64,000 nucleotides of DNA from Pseudodonghicola xiamenensis DSM 18339 (GCF_000429365.1 NZ_AUBS01000003.1:205966-269965); one strand, 5' to 3'. Shown: positions 8,448 to 17,531, counted from the first letter of the stretch. Translations and numbers: made by a program. Notes: a model not told the origin generated them from the sequence alone.

Positions 8448-8906
8448 ATGAGTGTATCCGAAGATCACCCCAAGATCGCGGGCTTCAAGGCCCGGGCGAA
8501 ATCTCTGCGCGCCAAGCTGGCGGCGCAGGGCACCGAGATCAGCCATTCCCAGGCCCTGGAATTGGTGGCGCATCAGGAAGGCGCGCGCGACTGGAACACC
8601 CTGCGTGCCCTGGCATCGCGGCCAGTGCGTGACACCAACGCGCGGCCCCTGGCTGTGGGCGACCGGGTGACCGGGCGCTATCTGGGCCAAGCCTTTACCG
8701 GCCGGGTCCATGGGCTCAGCCACAGCCCCTATTCGCCGCATATGCGGATCACCCTGCATTTCGATGATCCCGTCGATGTGGTGCGCTTCGACAGTTTTTC
8801 ATCCTTTCGCCAAAGGGTGACCGCGACGATCGACGAAAACGGCCGCTCGCCGCAAAAGACGTCGGACGGGGCGCCACAGATGATCGTGGTGCCGGCAGGG
8901 TTGTGA
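8448..8906 (+). CDS. Glyoxalase-superfamily protein of the short Rhodobacterales type
   Basis: The 152-aa protein has an N-terminal helical segment with the recognisable pattern ISHSQALELVAHQEGARDWN. That pattern is shared by a family annotated as glyoxalase superfamily protein in alphaproteobacteria. The second half (from about residue 65) looks like a small beta domain (VGDRVTGRYLGQAFTGRVHG). ATG 8448 follows GAGG at a suitable distance; the open frame reaches further upstream without support. I see no metal-binding set that would prove glyoxalase activity, so the enzymatic role is uncertain. Confidence 0.7.
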   Translation: MSVSEDHPKIAGFKARAKSLRAKLAAQGTEISHSQALELVAHQEGARDWNTLRALASRPVRDTNARPLAVGDRVTGRYLGQAFTGRVHGLSHSPYSPHMRITLHFDDPVDVVRFDSFSSFRQRVTATIDENGRSPQKTSDGAPQMIVVPAGL

Positions 8907-8972
8907 GGCGCAGACAGCCAGCGCCCCGTCGGCCGCATCTGACGACGTTGGAAAGCGGGGCACGGTCCCCTG

Positions 8973-8996
8973 CTTCTTCTCGTTTCAAATACGGCC
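8973..8996 (+). repeat. Half copy of the dispersed GAGAAGAAG/AAATACGG repeat
   Basis: The segment reads CTTCTTCTCGTTTCAAATAC followed by GGCC. It matches one arm of the composite hairpins at 17532-17650 and 27353-27458, but the partner arm is absent here. Confidence 0.6.
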
Positions 8997-9046
8997 TATC
9001 CCGCCCGGAACGCTGGCGCGGGGTCGCCGGACCGGGCACAAAAAGA

Positions 9047-9070
9047 AAGCCGCCCCGAAGGGCGGCTTTC
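9047..9070 (-). terminator. Intrinsic terminator of the aldehyde dehydrogenase gene
   Basis: A ten-base stem (AAAGCCGCCC and its complement) with a four-base loop lies 24 bases past the stop codon of the leftward gene. On the minus strand it is followed by a T-rich tail (CTTTCTTTTTG). Confidence 0.85.
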
Positions 9071-9093
9071 CAGATGACGCGGACCTGCGGGGT

Positions 9094-10533
9094 TTATTCC
9101 GGGGTCCAGCCGCTGACGGCCTTGATTTCCATGAAATCCTCGATCCCGAAGATGCCGGCCTCGCGGCCGTTGCCGGATTTCTTCATGCCGCCGAAGGGCG
9201 CGCCGGCCGACCGCGGCTTGCCGTTCATCTCGACCATGCCCGAGCGCAGCACGCGGGCCATGCGGTTGGCACGGGCCGGATCCTGGGTCTGGACATAGTT
9301 GGTCAGCCCGTATTCGGTGTCATTGGCGATGGTGATCGCCTCTTCCTCGGTGTCGAACTTGATGATCGACAGCACCGGGCCGAAGATTTCCTCGCGCGCG
9401 ATGGTCATGTCCGGGGTCACGTCGGCGAAGACGGTCGGTTTGACATAGAAACCCTTGTTGAAGTTTTCCGGCAGGCCGGGCCCGCCGGCGACCAGACGGG
9501 CGCCTTCGTCGATGCCCTTCTGGATCAGGCCCTGGATCTTCTCCCACTGGGTCTTGTTGACCACCGGGCCCATGTGGTTGCCTTCGTCATGAGCGCTGCC
9601 CACGGCGACTTTCGAGGCGACCTCGGCGGCGATTTCCACTGCCTGATCATAGATCTCGGATTGCACCAGCATGCGCGACGGCGCGTTGCAGGATTGGCCG
9701 GTGTTGTTCATCATGTGCAGAACGCCGCGCTTCACCGCCTTTTCGTCGGCATCGGCAAAGACCACATTGGCGCCCTTGCCGCCCAGCTCCAGGTGCACCT
9801 TCTTCAGGGTTTCGGCGGCATTCTTCGAGATCGCGATGCCGGCGCGGGTCGAGCCGGTGAAGCTGACCATATCGACGTCCGGATGGCCCGACAGGCGGGT
9901 GCCGACGCCGGTACCGTCACCGTTCACCAGGTTGAAGACCCCTTTGGGGAAACCGGCGGCATCGACCAGTTCGGCGAAGACCATGGCGTCGAGCGGGCTT
10001 TCCTCCGACGGTTTCAGGATCATGGTGCAGCCGGCGATGGCGGCGGCGCCGACCTTCAGCGTGATCTGGTTCATCGGCCAGTTCCACGGGGTGATCAGCG
10101 CGGCGACGCCGACGGCCTCATAGATGATGCGGTCGTTCGGGTATTTCTCATCGAGCGGCCGGTCGAACTGGAACTTCTTGGCGGCATTGATGAAATTCTT
10201 CAGGTGGAACGATCCCGCCCCGACCTGCTGGGTCCGAGCCAGGTCGATCGGCGCGCCCATGGCGATCGACATCGACTGGGCCAAATCCTCGCCCCGTTCC
10301 ATGTAGATTTCCAGCAGCTTCTCGACCAGTGCGATCCGCTCTTCGACCGGGGTGGCCATCCAGCCCGGCAGGGCTGCCTTGGCAGCGGCGACGGCGGCAT
10401 CGGCATCGGCAGCGCTGCCCAGGGAGATCACCGCGCAGGGCTCTTCGGTCGAGGGATCGATCACCTCGCAATCGCGTGCGTCAATCGGCGCGACCCATTC
10501 GCCATTGATATAGAAATTCCGCTTCTCGATCAT
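9094..10533 (-). CDS. NAD(P)-dependent aldehyde dehydrogenase
   Basis: This 479-aa soluble enzyme oxidises an aldehyde to its acid. The catalytic glutamate is E249 in HLELGGKGAN and the nucleophile is C282 in NNTGQSCNAP. The cofactor-binding and fold motifs PWNWPMNQ, KPSEESP, FTGSTRAG and EEIFGPVL are all present, so it should be active. Its substrate is not evident. It is divergent from a 1-Cys peroxiredoxin gene across a 166-base region and has its own terminator, suggesting single-gene transcription, perhaps as part of oxidative or aldehyde stress defence. Confidence 0.93.
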   Translation of the reverse strand: MIEKRNFYINGEWVAPIDARDCEVIDPSTEEPCAVISLGSAADADAAVAAAKAALPGWMATPVEERIALVEKLLEIYMERGEDLAQSMSIAMGAPIDLARTQQVGAGSFHLKNFINAAKKFQFDRPLDEKYPNDRIIYEAVGVAALITPWNWPMNQITLKVGAAAIAGCTMILKPSEESPLDAMVFAELVDAAGFPKGVFNLVNGDGTGVGTRLSGHPDVDMVSFTGSTRAGIAISKNAAETLKKVHLELGGKGANVVFADADEKAVKRGVLHMMNNTGQSCNAPSRMLVQSEIYDQAVEIAAEVASKVAVGSAHDEGNHMGPVVNKTQWEKIQGLIQKGIDEGARLVAGGPGLPENFNKGFYVKPTVFADVTPDMTIAREEIFGPVLSIIKFDTEEEAITIANDTEYGLTNYVQTQDPARANRMARVLRSGMVEMNGKPRSAGAPFGGMKKSGNGREAGIFGIEDFMEIKAVSGWTPE

Positions 10534-10699
10534 TTTGATACTCCCAACTCGGCGGTTTTCGCCGACCGGGCGGTCGGCGTGTCGGCGTCACTCTGTCATT
10601 GCGAAGGAATGGGGACAAGTCAGGGATGGAACCCGGCGCAGGAACGGTTACATTTGCGGCAGAACGCAATCGAAACAGACCACGATGAGGAGAGATATC

Positions 10700-11353
10700 A
10701 TGGGCCTGCGCATCAACGATACCGTGCCGAATTTCACCGCGATGACCGATCAGGGTGAAATCACCTTCCACGACTGGATCGGCGACAGCTGGGCGATCCT
10801 GTTCTCGCACCCCAAGGACTTCACCCCGGTCTGCACCACCGAATTCGGGGCGGTGTCGCAACTGGCCGACGAATGGGCCAAACGCGGCACCAAGGTGATC
10901 GGCCTGTCGGTCGATGGCGCCGAAGAGCACAAGAAATGGAAGACCGATATCGAGGGCTTCTCGGGCGCCAAGGCGGGCTTTCCGATCATCGCCGACAGCG
11001 ATCTGAAAGTGTCGAAGCTGTTCGACATGCTGCCGGCCGAGGCCTATCTGCCCGATGGCCGCACCGCTGCTGACAGCGCCTCGGTTCGCGCCGTCTTCAT
11101 CATCAGCCCGGACAAGAAGGTGCAACTGATCATGGTCTATCCGATGTCGGTGGGCCGCAACTTCGCCGAGGTGGTGCGCGCGTTGGACGGTCTGCAGCGG
11201 ACCTACCAGCAGCCGCTGGCAGTGCCGGCGAACTGGACCGTGGGCCAGGACGTGATCGTGGCGCTGTCGCTGGACGACGCTGCGGCAGAAGAGAAATACG
11301 GCGCGCTCGACAAGAAGCTGCCCTATCTGCGTTTCGCCAAGAACCCGGACTGA
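10700..11353 (+). CDS. 1-Cys peroxiredoxin (Prx6 family)
   Basis: The 217-aa thiol peroxidase reduces hydroperoxides. The peroxidatic cysteine is C45 in HPKDFTPVCTTEFG. The long C-terminal extension (PANWTVGQDVIVALS) is typical of Prx6/1-Cys enzymes rather than AhpC. ATG 10700 has GAGGAGAG upstream; the longer open frame from 10535 is not supported. It is convergent with a GT25 gene only four bases away, and its intrinsic terminator lies inside that gene. Confidence 0.92.
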   Translation: MGLRINDTVPNFTAMTDQGEITFHDWIGDSWAILFSHPKDFTPVCTTEFGAVSQLADEWAKRGTKVIGLSVDGAEEHKKWKTDIEGFSGAKAGFPIIADSDLKVSKLFDMLPAEAYLPDGRTAADSASVRAVFIISPDKKVQLIMVYPMSVGRNFAEVVRALDGLQRTYQQPLAVPANWTVGQDVIVALSLDDAAAEEKYGALDKKLPYLRFAKNPD

Positions 11354-11357
11354 GAGG

Positions 11358-12074
11358 TCAGGCCCGCTGCGGGCGCAGGGCGACCTGTGCCCGATAGACG
11401 GCCCGATTGAATTCCCGCGCCAGCTTGCCGCTGGCGCGGGTTTTTTGTTGGATGGTCGACCCGCCGATCTGCTGGGCGATCTCGCGGTTGCCGTTGGGCA
11501 GGATGGCGTGCACCGGCTGATGGGTGATCCAGTGCATCTGCAGGAAGGTATCGACGGGGCGGTCGATGGCCTCGGTCGCGCGCAGCAGTCGCGCGGCAGC
11601 GCCGCGCCCGACCACCTGGCAGATGCATTGCAAGCCGATCACCTTCGGCAGGATGAAGCGCATATCTCCGTCCCGTGCCAGAATGGTGGTGGGTGTCTCG
11701 CGCTGCTTGACCGGCAGGCGGATGTACATCTCCGGATTGCCGTGGCTCTCGATCAGCCTGAGCGCACGGGCAAGGCCGTCCGCATCCACCGCCAGATCAT
11801 CCTCGACGATCAGGGCATAGTCCCAGCCGGCCGCCACGATCCGCTGCCAGCATTTGCGATGGCTGAGGAATACGCCTATCTCTGCCGGGCGCAGCGCAAA
11901 GGGATAGCGCGGCCGCCACAGATTGCCGGGCGCCGTCACCACATCGGCGATCTGCGCCGGATCGCGGCCATTCACCGCCTCGACCAGCTCAGCCGCCGGC
12001 AGATCGTGCAAAAGCCGCTCTGCATTCGGGCGGCGGGCGGTGCTGGCGGACATATGGATGATGAGGGAATTCAT
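11358..12074 (-). CDS. Glycosyltransferase family 25 (LPS-type) protein
   Basis: The 238-aa protein resembles GT25 enzymes of LPS biosynthesis. It has the N-terminal strand NSLIIHMSASTARR, the LRPAEIGVFLSHRKCWQRIV motif and the catalytic acidic YALIVEDDLAV. A TFLQMHW motif with C-terminal basic residues follows. It would act at the cytoplasmic face of the inner membrane on an unknown acceptor. The coding sequence near its end includes a perfect rightward terminator for the opposing peroxiredoxin gene, encoding the residues QKTRASGKLAREF. Confidence 0.82.
   Translation of the reverse strand: MNSLIIHMSASTARRPNAERLLHDLPAAELVEAVNGRDPAQIADVVTAPGNLWRPRYPFALRPAEIGVFLSHRKCWQRIVAAGWDYALIVEDDLAVDADGLARALRLIESHGNPEMYIRLPVKQRETPTTILARDGDMRFILPKVIGLQCICQVVGRGAAARLLRATEAIDRPVDTFLQMHWITHQPVHAILPNGNREIAQQIGGSTIQQKTRASGKLAREFNRAVYRAQVALRPQRA
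11414..11446 (+). terminator. Intrinsic terminator for the peroxiredoxin gene, inside the opposing CDS
   Basis: An 11-bp perfect stem (CCCGCGCCAGC at 11414-11424, complement at 11430-11440) with a five-base loop is followed by six Ts. It lies 60 bases past the peroxiredoxin stop and within the coding sequence of the convergent GT25 gene. Confidence 0.88.
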
Positions 12075-12109
12075 GGCGCGCTTTCTGGCCGATCCGGGGG
12101 CGGCGGTGG

Positions 12110-12880
12110 CTATTTCAACAAGCCTTTGAGGGTTTGGGAAAATTCCGAATAGTCGCCCTGTTCCTGTGCGCGTTCCAGGTCCATCGTCAAGAGCAGTTCG
12201 CGGATCAGCGCCAGCCGTTCCTTTTCCCGGGTCTCGACAATCGTCTTGGCTGCCTCGGCCCGGGCGCGTTCGGCTTCGGCCAAATCGCGCTGGATGCGGG
12301 CAACACGTTCGGCATTGCCGAGGCTCTTGCTTTGCAGCCAGGCATGCAGGGCATTGAGGCTTTCCTGCTTGAACTGGGTCGCCTCGACCATGACGGCGTT
12401 CTGTTCCTCGGCGCTCAGGGTCACATTGGCCAACTGGCGCACGATCGTGTCGACCTTGCGACGAAACTCCGGTTGGGCGGGCAAGCTATCTTCCGTCGCT
12501 ACCGGGACAGGCGTCCGGTTTTGGCCATCGCGGCTGAGCCGCTGGACCTCGATAAAGGTGCGTATCACTGCCTTGGTCGCGCGGATCGCATTGTCCGAAT
12601 TGAGGACGGTCGCCAGCAGGATCACGCCTTCCTCGGTAAAGGCGTTCGGGGTGCGCAGACGCTCTGTCATGTCGGGCCGTGAGGTCACGAAGTGTGATCT
12701 CACCTGCCGGGTCTGTTCCGGTGTCAGCTTCAGCACGAATTCATCGGTGAACCGGGCCTTGTGGCGTGACACCTGCTGGTTCACAACGCGCGTTTCCACT
12801 CCGAACAGCCGCGCCGCCTCGCGGTCGAGAAGCAGGGGCACGTCGAACAGGTCGATGATCGCCGGGGTGGGGTGGGTCAT
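12110..12880 (-). CDS. ORF6N-domain DNA-binding protein
   Basis: The 256-aa protein begins with an ORF6N domain, seen in phage and plasmid regulators: LLLDREAARLFGVETRVVNQQVSRHKARF, then LRTPNAFTEEGVILLATVLNSDNAIRATKAVIRTF. The C-terminal 90 residues are a charged coiled coil (roughly 170-240), a likely oligomerisation arm. It is leftward, between GT25 and pnp. A perfect 25-bp palindrome lies 15 bases before the start codon and a degenerate copy lies inside the gene, suggesting autoregulation. The start lacks a strong ribosome-binding site. No phage genes are adjacent, so it may be a domesticated or freshly acquired regulator. Confidence 0.85.
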   Translation of the reverse strand: MTHPTPAIIDLFDVPLLLDREAARLFGVETRVVNQQVSRHKARFTDEFVLKLTPEQTRQVRSHFVTSRPDMTERLRTPNAFTEEGVILLATVLNSDNAIRATKAVIRTFIEVQRLSRDGQNRTPVPVATEDSLPAQPEFRRKVDTIVRQLANVTLSAEEQNAVMVEATQFKQESLNALHAWLQSKSLGNAERVARIQRDLAEAERARAEAAKTIVETREKERLALIRELLLTMDLERAQEQGDYSEFSQTLKGLLK

Positions 12881-12895
12881 GAAGCGGATATCGTC

Positions 12896-12920
12896 CTGAG
12901 ATCACAGTCTGTGATCTCAG
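12896..12920. promoter_or_regulatory. Palindromic operator candidate upstream of the ORF6N gene
   Basis: Two perfect 11-base arms (CTGAGATCACA at 12896-12906 and its complement at 12910-12920) are separated by GTC. The site lies just upstream of the ORF6N start and 35 bases from the pnp terminator. A related 11-3-11 site occurs at 12679-12703 inside the gene. Confidence 0.6.
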
Positions 12921-12954
12921 TGAAAACAGGGCCGCGCCGGGGGCGCAACAGAAA

Positions 12955-12978
12955 AGCCCCGGCAGTGCTGCCGGGGCT
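12955..12978 (-). terminator. Intrinsic terminator of pnp
   Basis: An 11-base stem (AGCCCCGGCAG and its complement) with a minimal loop lies 26 bases past the pnp stop. It is followed on the minus strand by TTTTCTG. Confidence 0.85.
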
Positions 12979-13003
12979 CGTGAAACGCGGGGGGAGGGGG
13001 AGA

Positions 13004-15148
13004 TTACTCCGCCTCTTCCTCGGTTTTCTCTTCTTTCTTCATCTCTTCGCCGGTCTCCTGATCGACGACTTTCATCGACAGGCGAACCTTGCCGCGGTCG
13101 TCGAAGCCCAGCAGTTTGACCCAGACTTCCTGACCTTCCTTCAGCACATCCGACGGATGGTTCAGGCGGCGGTTTTCGATCTGGCTGACGTGGACCAGAC
13201 CGTCCCGCTTGCCGAAGAAGTTCACGAAGGCGCCGAAATCGACGATCTTCACGACCTTGCCCTTGTAGACCTTGCCTTCTTCCGGCTCTGCCACGATCGA
13301 ATAGATCATGTCATAGGCCTTCTGGATGGCTTCGCCGTCGGCAGAGGCGATCTTGATCACGCCGTCGTCGTTGATGTCGACCTTGGCGCCCGAGGTTTCC
13401 ACGATCTCGCGGATGACCTTGCCGCCCGAGCCGATCACTTCCCGGATCTTGTCGGTCGGGATCTGCATGGTTTCGATGCGCGGAGCGTGAACCGAGAATT
13501 CGGCCGCTTCAGTCAGCGCCTTGGACATCTCGCCCAGGATGTGCATCCGGCCTTCCTTGGCCTGCGCCAGGGCTTTTTCCATGATCTCAGGCGTGATGCC
13601 CGCAACCTTGATGTCCATCTGCAGCGAGGTGATGCCGTCGGAGGTGCCGGCAACCTTGAAGTCCATGTCGCCCAGGTGATCCTCGTCGCCGAGGATGTCG
13701 GTCAGAACCGCATAGGAGCCGTCGTCTTCCAGCACCAGGCCCATTGCCACACCGGCGACCGGCGCCTTCAGCGGCACGCCCGCATCCATCATCGACAGCG
13801 AACCGCCGCAGACCGAAGCCATCGAGGAGGAGCCGTTCGATTCGGTGATCTCGGACACCACGCGGATGGTATAGGGGAAGTCGGTCGGGGCCGGCAGAAC
13901 CGCTTGCAGCGCGCGCCAGGCCAGCTTGCCATGGCCGATCTCGCGACGACCCGGCGACCCCACGCGGCCCACTTCACCGACCGAATAGGGGGGGAAGTTG
14001 TAATGCAGCAGGAAGTTCGATTTGAAGTTGCCGTGCAGCGCGTCGATGAACTGTTCGTCATCACCGGTGCCCAGAGTGGTTACCACCAGGCCCTGAGTCT
14101 CGCCACGGGTAAACAGCGCCGACCCGTGAGTCCGCGGCAGCAGCCCGGTTTCGCAGACGATCGGGCGGACCTGATCCAGCGCACGGCCGTCGATGCGGCG
14201 GCCGTTCTTGACCACATCGCCACGCAGCACGTTCGATTCCAGCTTCTTGATCGCGGAGCCGAGGTTCGCATCTTCAAGCTGTTCGTCGCTGAGCGTGGCC
14301 TTGATGGCCTCGACCGCGGCGGCGACGGCGGCTTGCCGCTCCAGCTTGTTGGTGATGGCGAAGGCGGCACGCATCTGATCTTCGCCGGCGGCTTTCACGG
14401 CAGCATAGAGATCGGCATAATTCGGCGGCGTAAAGTCGAAGGGTTCTTTCGCGGCGTCTTCGGCCAGGGCGATAATCAAGTCGATCACCGGCTGGATTTG
14501 TTCGTGCGCGAAGGTCACGGCGCCCAGCATCTCGGCTTCGGTCAGCTCATAGGCTTCCGATTCCACCATCATCACGGCATCCTTGGTGCCGGCGACGACC
14601 AGATCGAGGCGTTGTTCCGGGTTCAGGCGCAGCTGGTGCATGTCTTCGACAGTCGGGTTCAGCACGTATTCGCCATCGACGAAGCCGACGCGGCAGCCGC
14701 CGATCGGGCCCATGAAGGGCACGCCCGAGATGGTCAGCGCGGCCGAGGCGGCGATCATGGCGACGATATCGGGATCGTTGACCAGATCGTGGCTCAGCAC
14801 GGTGCACATCACCAGCACTTCGTTCTTGAAGCCGGGAACGAAAAGCGGACGGCAGGGCCGGTCGATCAGACGGGCGGTCAGCGTTTCTTTTTCGGTCGGT
14901 CGGGCTTCGCGCTTGAAGAAGCCGCCCGGGATTTTACCGGCGGCATAGTATTTCTCTTGATAATGCACGGTCAGCGGGAAGAAGTCCTGACCGGGCTTTT
15001 GTTCCTTGGCAAAGGTCACGTTGGCCATCACGCTGGTCTCGCCGAGCGTCGCGATGACCGAGCCATCGGCCTGGCGCGCAACTTTGCCGGTTTCCAGAGT
15101 GAGGGTTTCCTCGCCCCACTGCATAGATTTCTTGGTTACATTAAACAT
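13004..15148 (-). CDS. pnp: Polyribonucleotide nucleotidyltransferase (PNPase)
   Basis: A phosphorolytic 3'-5' exoribonuclease of the RNA degradosome. The 714-aa protein has two RNase PH-like domains (about 1-220 and 310-545), with the [21 protein letters not shown] and [13 protein letters not shown] segments. A KH domain follows with [11 protein letters not shown], then an S1 domain ([19 protein letters not shown]), then an acidic tail of glutamates and lysines. It is full length. Unusually, rpsO is not immediately upstream: a methyltransferase pseudogene and a cytochrome b561 gene intervene. The 260-base upstream region should hold its promoter and any autoregulatory leader. Confidence 0.98.
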   Translation of the reverse strand: MFNVTKKSMQWGEETLTLETGKVARQADGSVIATLGETSVMANVTFAKEQKPGQDFFPLTVHYQEKYYAAGKIPGGFFKREARPTEKETLTARLIDRPCRPLFVPGFKNEVLVMCTVLSHDLVNDPDIVAMIAASAALTISGVPFMGPIGGCRVGFVDGEYVLNPTVEDMHQLRLNPEQRLDLVVAGTKDAVMMVESEAYELTEAEMLGAVTFAHEQIQPVIDLIIALAEDAAKEPFDFTPPNYADLYAAVKAAGEDQMRAAFAITNKLERQAAVAAAVEAIKATLSDEQLEDANLGSAIKKLESNVLRGDVVKNGRRIDGRALDQVRPIVCETGLLPRTHGSALFTRGETQGLVVTTLGTGDDEQFIDALHGNFKSNFLLHYNFPPYSVGEVGRVGSPGRREIGHGKLAWRALQAVLPAPTDFPYTIRVVSEITESNGSSSMASVCGGSLSMMDAGVPLKAPVAGVAMGLVLEDDGSYAVLTDILGDEDHLGDMDFKVAGTSDGITSLQMDIKVAGITPEIMEKALAQAKEGRMHILGEMSKALTEAAEFSVHAPRIETMQIPTDKIREVIGSGGKVIREIVETSGAKVDINDDGVIKIASADGEAIQKAYDMIYSIVAEPEEGKVYKGKVVKIVDFGAFVNFFGKRDGLVHVSQIENRRLNHPSDVLKEGQEVWVKLLGFDDRGKVRLSMKVVDQETGEEMKKEEKTEEEAE

Positions 15149-15408
15149 CGTGTTTTCCTGTTAGGAAGCGCTCCCAGGCGTATCCCGGGTCTCCCGTTTG
15201 CGTGGCGGCCCCATTGCCGCCGCCCCCTATCCTCTTGCATGTGCCCAGGGGCTGAAGGCGTCACGTCTCAGATGGGGCGCGCATACAGGAGTTCTGGCGT
15301 TTTGGGAAGCAGGGAGTTTCCTGGCCCCGGGATCGTCATGGGGGTGTTACAGTGCTGTCAGCCGGGGTGGCTAAGGCCCGCGTCAACAGAACGTGACAGG
15401 GGCCAAAG

Positions 15409-15867
15409 ATGCGCATTCCGGATTATCCCGCCGGTGAGGCGGGGCAATGGGCGGCGGTCGACCGGTATTTCAGCGACCCCTTGGCGTCGAGCGATCCCGC
15501 TTTGGAACAGACCCTGGCGGAAAACGCCCGCGCCGGTCTGTCAGATCGCGTCGACCTGGGCGAAGGCCCGGCGCTCGAGGTGCTGCCTTCGCTCGACGGG
15601 CTCTTCGATCTGGTTTTTATCGACGCGGACAAGCCGAACACCCCCGGTATCTGGAGCAGGCCTTGCGGCTGACCCGCCCGGGCAGCGTCATTGTCGGCGA
15701 CAATCTGGTGCGTGGCGGCGCGGTGGCCGATCCGGGCAGTATGGATGCGAATGTGCAGGGTGTAGGCGCCCTTTTGCAGATGATTGCCGATCACCCCCGG
15801 CTGGACGCGACGGCGATCCAGAGCGGGGGAAGGAGGTGATGGCTTTGCCCTGGCAATCGTGGTTTAG
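15409..15867 (+). pseudogene. Decayed O-methyltransferase (caffeoyl-CoA OMT family)
   Basis: Three reading frames join into one family profile: WAAVDRYFSDPLASSDPALE, then ARAGLSDRV...LFDLVFIDADKPN, then YLEQALRLTRPGSVIVGDN...RLDATAIQ, then GDGFALAIVV and a TAG at 15865. The first shift (about 15641-15646) is explained by one missing C in a C-run, and the second (about 15830) has the opposite sign. About 75 residues including the SAM-binding motif I (LEIGTLGGYS in relatives) are missing between LAEN and ARAGLSDRV. Relatives have similar sequences at both junction sides, so deletion by short-repeat recombination is likely. It cannot bind SAM and is almost certainly inactive. Confidence 0.85.
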
Positions 15868-15878
15868 CGCGGTCACCT

Positions 15879-16361
15879 TCATCCCCGCAGGATTTTGCCC
15901 AGCATATCGGTTTTCCAGTAATACTGATGGGCCAGCGCCAGGCTGACATGCGCGGTGATCAGCAGCCAGAACAATGGACGCAGCAGATCCGCATGCAGGG
16001 CCCTCGCCACTGCGCTGCCATCGTAATACGCCAGCGCTCCGGTCACCGGCATGGCGAAGAACAGCAGGTAGAACACCCACTGGCCGCTGCGCGCGAGGAT
16101 CCGGTAAAACAGTGGCGCGCCCAGCGGTTCGGGTGGGACGCCCCGGATCAGCCGCAGCGCCAGCCGGATCGCAGCCAGTACCAAAATGGCGGCGCCCACT
16201 GCGATATGAACATGCGCCGGCGGGACGATCCCCAGATCAATCCCCTTGCCGCCCATGCCTTGCGGCAGCAGGAGGTTGAACAGGACCAGCACCACCATGG
16301 CCCAATGCAGGATCCGTTGCATAAGAGAAAAGCTCTGAGGTAGATCGCGCACGGCCCTCAT
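15879..16361 (-). CDS. Cytochrome b561
   Basis: The 160-aa inner-membrane protein has four hydrophobic helices and ligates haem b. Histidines lie in QRILHWAMV, PPAHVHIAVG, ITAHVSLALAH and HQYYWK, matching the bacterial b561 (CybB) pattern. Members act as quinol or superoxide:quinone oxidoreductases. I chose ATG 16361, which gives the usual 20 residues before the first histidine; the frame stays open to an ATG at 16397. It sits between rpsO and the methyltransferase pseudogene. Confidence 0.85.
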   Translation of the reverse strand: MRAVRDLPQSFSLMQRILHWAMVVLVLFNLLLPQGMGGKGIDLGIVPPAHVHIAVGAAILVLAAIRLALRLIRGVPPEPLGAPLFYRILARSGQWVFYLLFFAMPVTGALAYYDGSAVARALHADLLRPLFWLLITAHVSLALAHQYYWKTDMLGKILRG

Positions 16362-16492
16362 CCTTCCAGTTCCGAAAATGCTGAGCCGGCGATACATCTA
16401 TTGTCGGCCGGGCACATTGACCGAACGCAAATCCGCTGTGAATTTCCGGCGACATCCGGAAAAGGCGCAGAGAACCTGGCGCGCATGAAAAA

Positions 16493-16516
16493 CGCCCGCT
16501 CCTTGGGGAGCGGGCG
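16493..16516 (-). terminator. Intrinsic terminator of rpsO
   Basis: A ten-base GC stem (CGCCCGCTCC and its complement) with a four-base loop is followed on the minus strand by TTTTTC, 30 bases past the rpsO stop codon. Confidence 0.88.
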
Positions 16517-16546
16517 CTTTCAAGTCTTGAAAAGACCTCGGTCGGC

Positions 16547-16816
16547 TTAGCGACGCAGGCCGAGACGCGCGATCAGGGATTGATAGCGGGCTTCATCCTT
16601 GCCTTTGAGGTAATCCAGCAGCTTCCGGCGCTGGGCGACCATCTTCAGCAGGCCACGGCGGCCGTGGTTGTCTTTCTTGTGGGTCTTGAAGTGCTCGGTC
16701 AGCGTCGCGATGCGCGAGCTGAGGATTGCAACCTGAACCTCGGGCGACCCGGTGTCACCTTCCTTGGTTCCGTATTCCTTCATGACGCGGGCTTTTTCTT
16801 CCGGCGTAATCGACAT
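16547..16816 (-). CDS. rpsO: 30S ribosomal protein S15
   Basis: A primary 16S rRNA-binding protein of the small subunit platform. The 89-aa sequence is full length and carries [43 protein letters not shown] and the [12 protein letters not shown] tail. ATG 16816 is preceded by GGAG; 19 further in-frame codons upstream are not part of the protein. It follows truB and the DUF1643 gene on the same strand, but has its own terminator and is split from pnp by about 1.4 kb. Confidence 0.98.
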   Translation of the reverse strand: MSITPEEKARVMKEYGTKEGDTGSPEVQVAILSSRIATLTEHFKTHKKDNHGRRGLLKMVAQRRKLLDYLKGKDEARYQSLIARLGLRR

Positions 16817-16956
16817 CGGGGTCTCCTTTACAGAGCTAGAGTGGATGGCGCAGGCCGGGATGTCGTCCAGCACAGGCCCATGGAGAAAACCCGCGGCGAT
16901 TCCGCCACGGGATGCGGGCGTATAGGCGGTTTTGCCCAGCTTGGCAAAGAAAAACC

Positions 16957-17484
16957 TCAGACTGTCCGGGAGGCCGGCGGCAGCCAGAGTTCGGGCTCCT
17001 TGGCATAGGCGATGTAAAGCGGGTGTTTCGGATGCCCCGCCTTGCTGAGCCCGAGGTGATGGAGCGGCCGGCCGGTGGCGCGCAAAAGCGTCTCGACCGC
17101 CGGGCCGCGATCCAGATGCGCGCCATGGGTTCCCCAGCCGCAGATCACCTGATCGGCCCAGCCGAGGCTATCCAGCAATGCGTCGTCATTGCCTGGCCCG
17201 ATCGGATCGGAGGCGCGGCGCATTGCGCGCGGATCGGTCTCGCGCCAGGCGAAGATGTTGGTGACACGAAAGCCGCCGAATCCCAGCGCCCGGGCGCGGC
17301 GTTCGCAGCGTTCGACCGTGGGATCGTTCTGCACCTCGGTCGCGGTGGAGGGGTTCAGCATGATGAAGCTCACCCGCGCAGCTCCGGATTCCCAGACGCG
17401 GGTCAGGCTGTAGCGGTATCCCTCGCAATCGGAATAGACGGCGACAGAGGCCGTATCGTCCTTGGTATGGCTGCGGGTGATCAT
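16957..17484 (-). CDS. DUF1643 domain-containing protein
   Basis: The 175-aa cytoplasmic protein matches DUF1643: [57 protein letters not shown] and [12 protein letters not shown]. The family is widespread in bacteria and phages and has no established activity. It lies between rpsO and truB, separated from truB by a large composite hairpin repeat, so it is probably not part of the translation operon. Confidence 0.85.
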   Translation of the reverse strand: MITRSHTKDDTASVAVYSDCEGYRYSLTRVWESGAARVSFIMLNPSTATEVQNDPTVERCERRARALGFGGFRVTNIFAWRETDPRAMRRASDPIGPGNDDALLDSLGWADQVICGWGTHGAHLDRGPAVETLLRATGRPLHHLGLSKAGHPKHPLYIAYAKEPELWLPPASRTV

Positions 17485-17531
17485 GGGTCCGTTTTAGCCT
17501 GGCCACCGATCGAGCGAAAGGCTCCGGCACA

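Noticed and set aside
12872..15946. 1024-aa plus-strand open frame across pnp
   Set aside because: It is the antisense shadow of pnp in high-GC DNA. The minus-strand product is an unmistakable full-length PNPase.
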